From an uncultured Bacteroidales bacterium (GTDB lineage Bacteria; Bacteroidota; Bacteroidia; Bacteroidales; Bacteroidaceae), in the NCBI GenBank assembly GCA_902768605.1, contig CACXLY010000014.1, positions 1 to 36,596 of the forward strand: a DNA stretch of 36,596 bases, written 5' to 3'. How positions within the stretch are numbered: the first letter of the stretch is position 1; every line of letters starts with the position of its first letter. Under the pieces are notes generated by a model that saw only the letters and a program-made list of their open reading frames with translations, searched no databases and was not told where the DNA came from. Position numbers and translations under genes: made by a program. Shown piece by piece: positions 34,361 through 36,596 of this stretch.

Positions 34361-34432
34361 TTTTCACTTTTCACTTTTCACTTTTCACTTAATCATCCCA
34401 TGATTTTTCACTATTCACTATTCACTTTTCAC
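34361..34432. repeat. TTTTCAC heptamer array over the sulfatase stop
   Basis: Four TTTTCAC units (34361-34388), a short break, then four TTTTCAC/TATTCAC units (34405-34432). The sulfatase TGA stop (34429-34431 on the minus strand) lies in the last unit. The array fills the sulfatase-esterase gap. Confidence 0.85.
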
Positions 34433-36006
34433 TTTGAAATCGGAGATTTATAAGTGCTTCCTTTCGAGCGTTCCTTTTCTATATACGACTGCATCTCGAA
34501 CACCACTTTCGGTTGCTCGAGCGCCACGTTCTCCTGTTCATAGGGCCGACTCATGTTGTAGAGCTGCGGCTCGCGGGCATAGCCGCTCTCCATGTTCGGA
34601 CCTGCGATGATGGCTGGCCCCTGGCTGGGCGGGATGTACTTCCACATGCGGGTGCGCACCGAGATGGTATGGTTGGCCGCTTGCTCCAGGACGTACGGGC
34701 GGTCGTCTTTGTTCTCGCCAAGCAACGTGCCCAGCCGGTTCTGGCTGTCTGGCGCGCCGCCTCGTGGGATGCGGGCGCCGACGAGCGCCGAGAGCGAAGC
34801 AAGCCAGTCGATTTGCGAAATGAGGGCATCCGACTCCTGACCAGCCTCGACTCTCTTCGGCCAAGAAACGATGGCCGGAACAATCGTGCCGCCCTCGAAC
34901 GTGCTGTACTTGCCGGCACGATACGGACCTGCAGGCCGGTGGTCGCCAAGCAGTTCAACAGCCCTGTCCTGATAGCCGTCATCCACCACCGGACCGTTGT
35001 CGCTGCTCAAGACGATAAGCGTGTTCTTCCTGAGCCCCAAGCGTTCCAGCTCGCCGACAATCTGCCCGACCGTCCAGTCGAATTGCGCGATGGCGTCGCC
35101 CCTGAAGCCCATCAGGTTCTTTCCACGGAAGCGTTCGTGGGGGAAGCGAGGCACGTGGACGTCGTTCGTGGCGAGGTACATGAAGAAGGGCTCCTGCTGG
35201 TGCTTGCGGATGAAGCCTATCGCGTGAGCCGCGATGCTGTCGGCGATGTTCTCGTCCTTCCAGAGCGCCTTGCCGCCGCCCTTCATGTAGCCGATGCGGC
35301 CGATGCCGTTCACGATGCTCTGGTTGTGGCCGTGGCTCGCCTTCAGATTGTAGAGCAGCTCGGGGTTGTCCTTGCCCGTCGGCTCGCCCGGGAAGTTCTC
35401 TTCGTAGCTCACCTGTATCGGCGCCGTCTCGTCGTAGTTCGCCACGTGGCCCTGCTCGATGAAGACGCAGGGCGTGCGGTCAGCCGTGGCGGCCATGATG
35501 TAGTGGTAGTCGAACCCGATGTCGCCGAGGTGCATGGGCAGCTGAGCGTTCCAGTCCTGCTCTCCGTCCTTATCGCCCAGGCCGAGGTGCCACTTGCCGA
35601 TGGCCGCCGTCGCATAGCCCGCGTTCTTGAACGCATCAGCGAGCGTGAACTGCTCAGGGCGGATAATCATCCCCGCATTGCCTCGGGCGATGTCCGTCCC
35701 CGCGTGGCGGAAAGCGTACTCACCCGTCAGCAGACCGTATCGGGAAGGCGTGCTCGTGGCAGCAATCGCGTGAACATTGGTCAGGCGTATGCCGCTCTCG
35801 GCCAACGCGTTGACGTTCGGCGTCTGCACTCGCGTGGCACCAAAGCACTCCAGATCGCCGTAACCCAGGTCGTCGGCGTAAAGAATAATCACATTCGGCT
35901 GCTCGCGGTTATCGACAGCCGCATTTCCCTTCTGATTCTTCGCATCAGCGGGAACAAAAGGCAGCAGGGCCGAAGCCACCGTGCCAAAGTAAAAAACACG
36001 TTTCAT
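34429..36006 (-). CDS. Secreted type I sulfatase, serine type
   Basis: A 525-residue sulfatase that removes sulfate esters from glycans after export. Signal peptide MKRVFYFGTVASALLPFVPADA. Metal-binding D45-D46 are in ADDLGYGD; the modification site is S85 in STPSR (residues 85-89), converted to formylglycine by an anaerobic sulfatase-maturating enzyme not present in this window. GKWHLG, NDVHVPRFPH and SSDNGP fit the family. The open frame continues to 36585 through a tandem array, but the ATG at 36006 lies directly below the promoter and precedes the signal peptide. Confidence 0.93.
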   Translation of the reverse strand: MKRVFYFGTVASALLPFVPADAKNQKGNAAVDNREQPNVIILYADDLGYGDLECFGATRVQTPNVNALAESGIRLTNVHAIAATSTPSRYGLLTGEYAFRHAGTDIARGNAGMIIRPEQFTLADAFKNAGYATAAIGKWHLGLGDKDGEQDWNAQLPMHLGDIGFDYHYIMAATADRTPCVFIEQGHVANYDETAPIQVSYEENFPGEPTGKDNPELLYNLKASHGHNQSIVNGIGRIGYMKGGGKALWKDENIADSIAAHAIGFIRKHQQEPFFMYLATNDVHVPRFPHERFRGKNLMGFRGDAIAQFDWTVGQIVGELERLGLRKNTLIVLSSDNGPVVDDGYQDRAVELLGDHRPAGPYRAGKYSTFEGGTIVPAIVSWPKRVEAGQESDALISQIDWLASLSALVGARIPRGGAPDSQNRLGTLLGENKDDRPYVLEQAANHTISVRTRMWKYIPPSQGPAIIAGPNMESGYAREPQLYNMSRPYEQENVALEQPKVVFEMQSYIEKERSKGSTYKSPISK

Positions 36007-36011
36007 TGCCA

Positions 36012-36042
36012 CAAAGGTACGAATAAGCGAGCAAAACACAAA
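36012..36042 (-). promoter_or_regulatory. Promoter of the sulfatase gene
   Basis: On the minus strand: TTTG (36039-36042), 19-nt spacer, TACCTTTG (36012-36019). It ends only 6 bp above the ATG at 36006, so the transcript would be nearly leaderless. Confidence 0.82.
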
Positions 36043-36139
36043 GAAGAAGATAGATTTTTTTTCATTTGTGTTTCCCAGTAGGACAATCTTCGACAAAGTC
36101 AAAGGTATACTTTGTCCCCGCCCCGTGCCTTGGACTTTC

Positions 36140-36411
36140 CCGCAAGGAATTCCCATTCTTCGCATTTTTCCCATCCTTCCCATCCTTCCCATCCTTCCCA
36201 TCCTTCCCATCTTTCGCATCCTTCCCATTCTTCCCATTCTTCGCATCCTTCCCATCCTCCCATCCTCCCATCCTCCCATCCTCCCATCCTTCCCATCCTT
36301 CCCATTCTTCCCATTCCTCCCATCAGCCCCATTAGCCCCATTAGCCCCATTATGCCCATCCCCCCCGATTCCCCCTGCCTCCGTTCCTTGCTCTTTTCCG
36401 CAAGGAATTCC
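36140..36411. repeat. CCCATCCTT minisatellite flanked by 14-bp direct repeats
   Basis: An array of about 9-bp units (CCCATCCTT and variants, about 36151-36358) is bounded by direct repeats CCGCAAGGAATTCC at 36140-36153 and 36398-36411. Unit length changes from 9 to 8 bp for four units (36259-36290), which shifts the frame. All three plus-strand frames and at least two minus-strand frames stay open across it, so the collagen-like translation is not evidence of a gene. Confidence 0.9.
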
Positions 36412-36483
36412 TCGCGCGCGTATATAATATATAATGTATACAATATGAAAATGCATCTTTTTTAGAAAAAAGTCTCGAAATGT

Positions 36484-36514
36484 TTTGCCAGTTCGCAGAA
36501 AAAGCGTACCTTTG
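36484..36514 (+). promoter_or_regulatory. Strong promoter, probably for an rRNA operon
   Basis: TTTG at 36484-36487, 19-nt spacer, TACCTTTG at 36507-36514. An AT-rich stretch with CTTTTTT and AAAAAAG lies just upstream (36457-36472) and may act as an UP-type element. Confidence 0.82.
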
Positions 36515-36525
36515 CACCCGCAAAT

Positions 36526-36596
36526 GAGAGATGACCGCCTCTCTGACGGGGTGGCAGACCTTTGATGCGCTCTCCCTGAGAGCATGCTCTTTGAAA
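36526..36596 (+). ncRNA. Leader with hairpin and boxA-like site, predicted 5' leader of an rRNA operon
   Basis: After the promoter come GAGAG/CTCTC and GCTCTC/GAGAGC (36569-36574 and 36578-36583) hairpins, then TGCTCTTTGA (36585-36594), close to the boxA antitermination sequence TGCTCTTTA. A hairpin followed by boxA is the order of rRNA leaders. No rRNA gene is inside the window. That an rRNA operon follows is inferred from this and from similar Bacteroidetes leaders. Confidence 0.6.

Noticed and set aside
34429..36585. A 718-residue sulfatase with a Gly-rich, collagen-like N-terminal extension
   Set aside because: The extension is the frame-shifting tandem array above the promoter at 36012-36042. 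The signal peptide and the ATG at 36006 mark the real start.

Overview
This window looks like a chromosomal piece of a GC-rich Bacteroidales bacterium (Prevotella- or Bacteroides-like; the genus is a guess). The evidence is as follows. Several genes are preceded by the Bacteroidetes promoter form TTTG-N19-TAnnTTTG, and I saw no clear Shine-Dalgarno sites. There is a lipid A gene (lpxK). The window carries a class III fructose-bisphosphatase, a GlsA/GlsB-type glycine-lipid acyltransferase pair, a dut / TPR / DUF4292 / EnvC-like cluster, a serine-type sulfatase and secreted carbohydrate-active enzymes. No phage, CRISPR, transposase or plasmid genes are visible, so this is mostly core genome with a carbohydrate/envelope accessory block at each end.

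Layout, left to right. 2-2257 (+): 3' part of a glycoside hydrolase family 2 gene cut by the window edge. 2270-8282 (-): dnaE, trxA, a small acidic protein and cysS, probably one transcription unit. 8501-9886 (+): psd and pssA, which act in the reverse order to make phosphatidylserine and then phosphatidylethanolamine. 10391-15057 (-): rsmA, a Na+/phosphate symporter and fbp. 15163-31251 (+): a long co-directional run holding a flippase-like membrane protein, a secreted serine hydrolase, sppA, lpxK, punA, thiL, a small secreted protein, glsA, glsB, dgt, dut, a TPR protein, a DUF4292 lipoprotein and an EnvC-like LytM protein. 31684-36006 (-): a secreted module of sulfatase, phytase-like esterase, GH16 glucanase and D-Ala-D-Ala dipeptidase. 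36484-36596 (+): a strong promoter with a hairpin and a boxA-like site, predicted to drive an rRNA operon starting just beyond the window.

How genes cooperate. psd/pssA, lpxK and glsA/glsB build the membrane lipids. dgt, dut, punA and dnaE handle nucleotides and replication. EnvC-like, TPR, DUF4292 and SppA proteins act in the envelope. The GH2, GH16 and sulfatase proteins probably degrade polysaccharide.

The most unusual content is between the genes. Most intergenic gaps carry short tandem or inverted repeats: 7-bp, 9-bp, 10-bp and 22-bp arrays, REP-like modules with co-varying hairpins, and an approximately 95-bp element present in two inverted copies 11 kb apart. Many arrays begin inside the last codons or at the stop codon of the preceding gene, so that the repeat supplies the stop. 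All of this was read by eye, without any database or folding computation.
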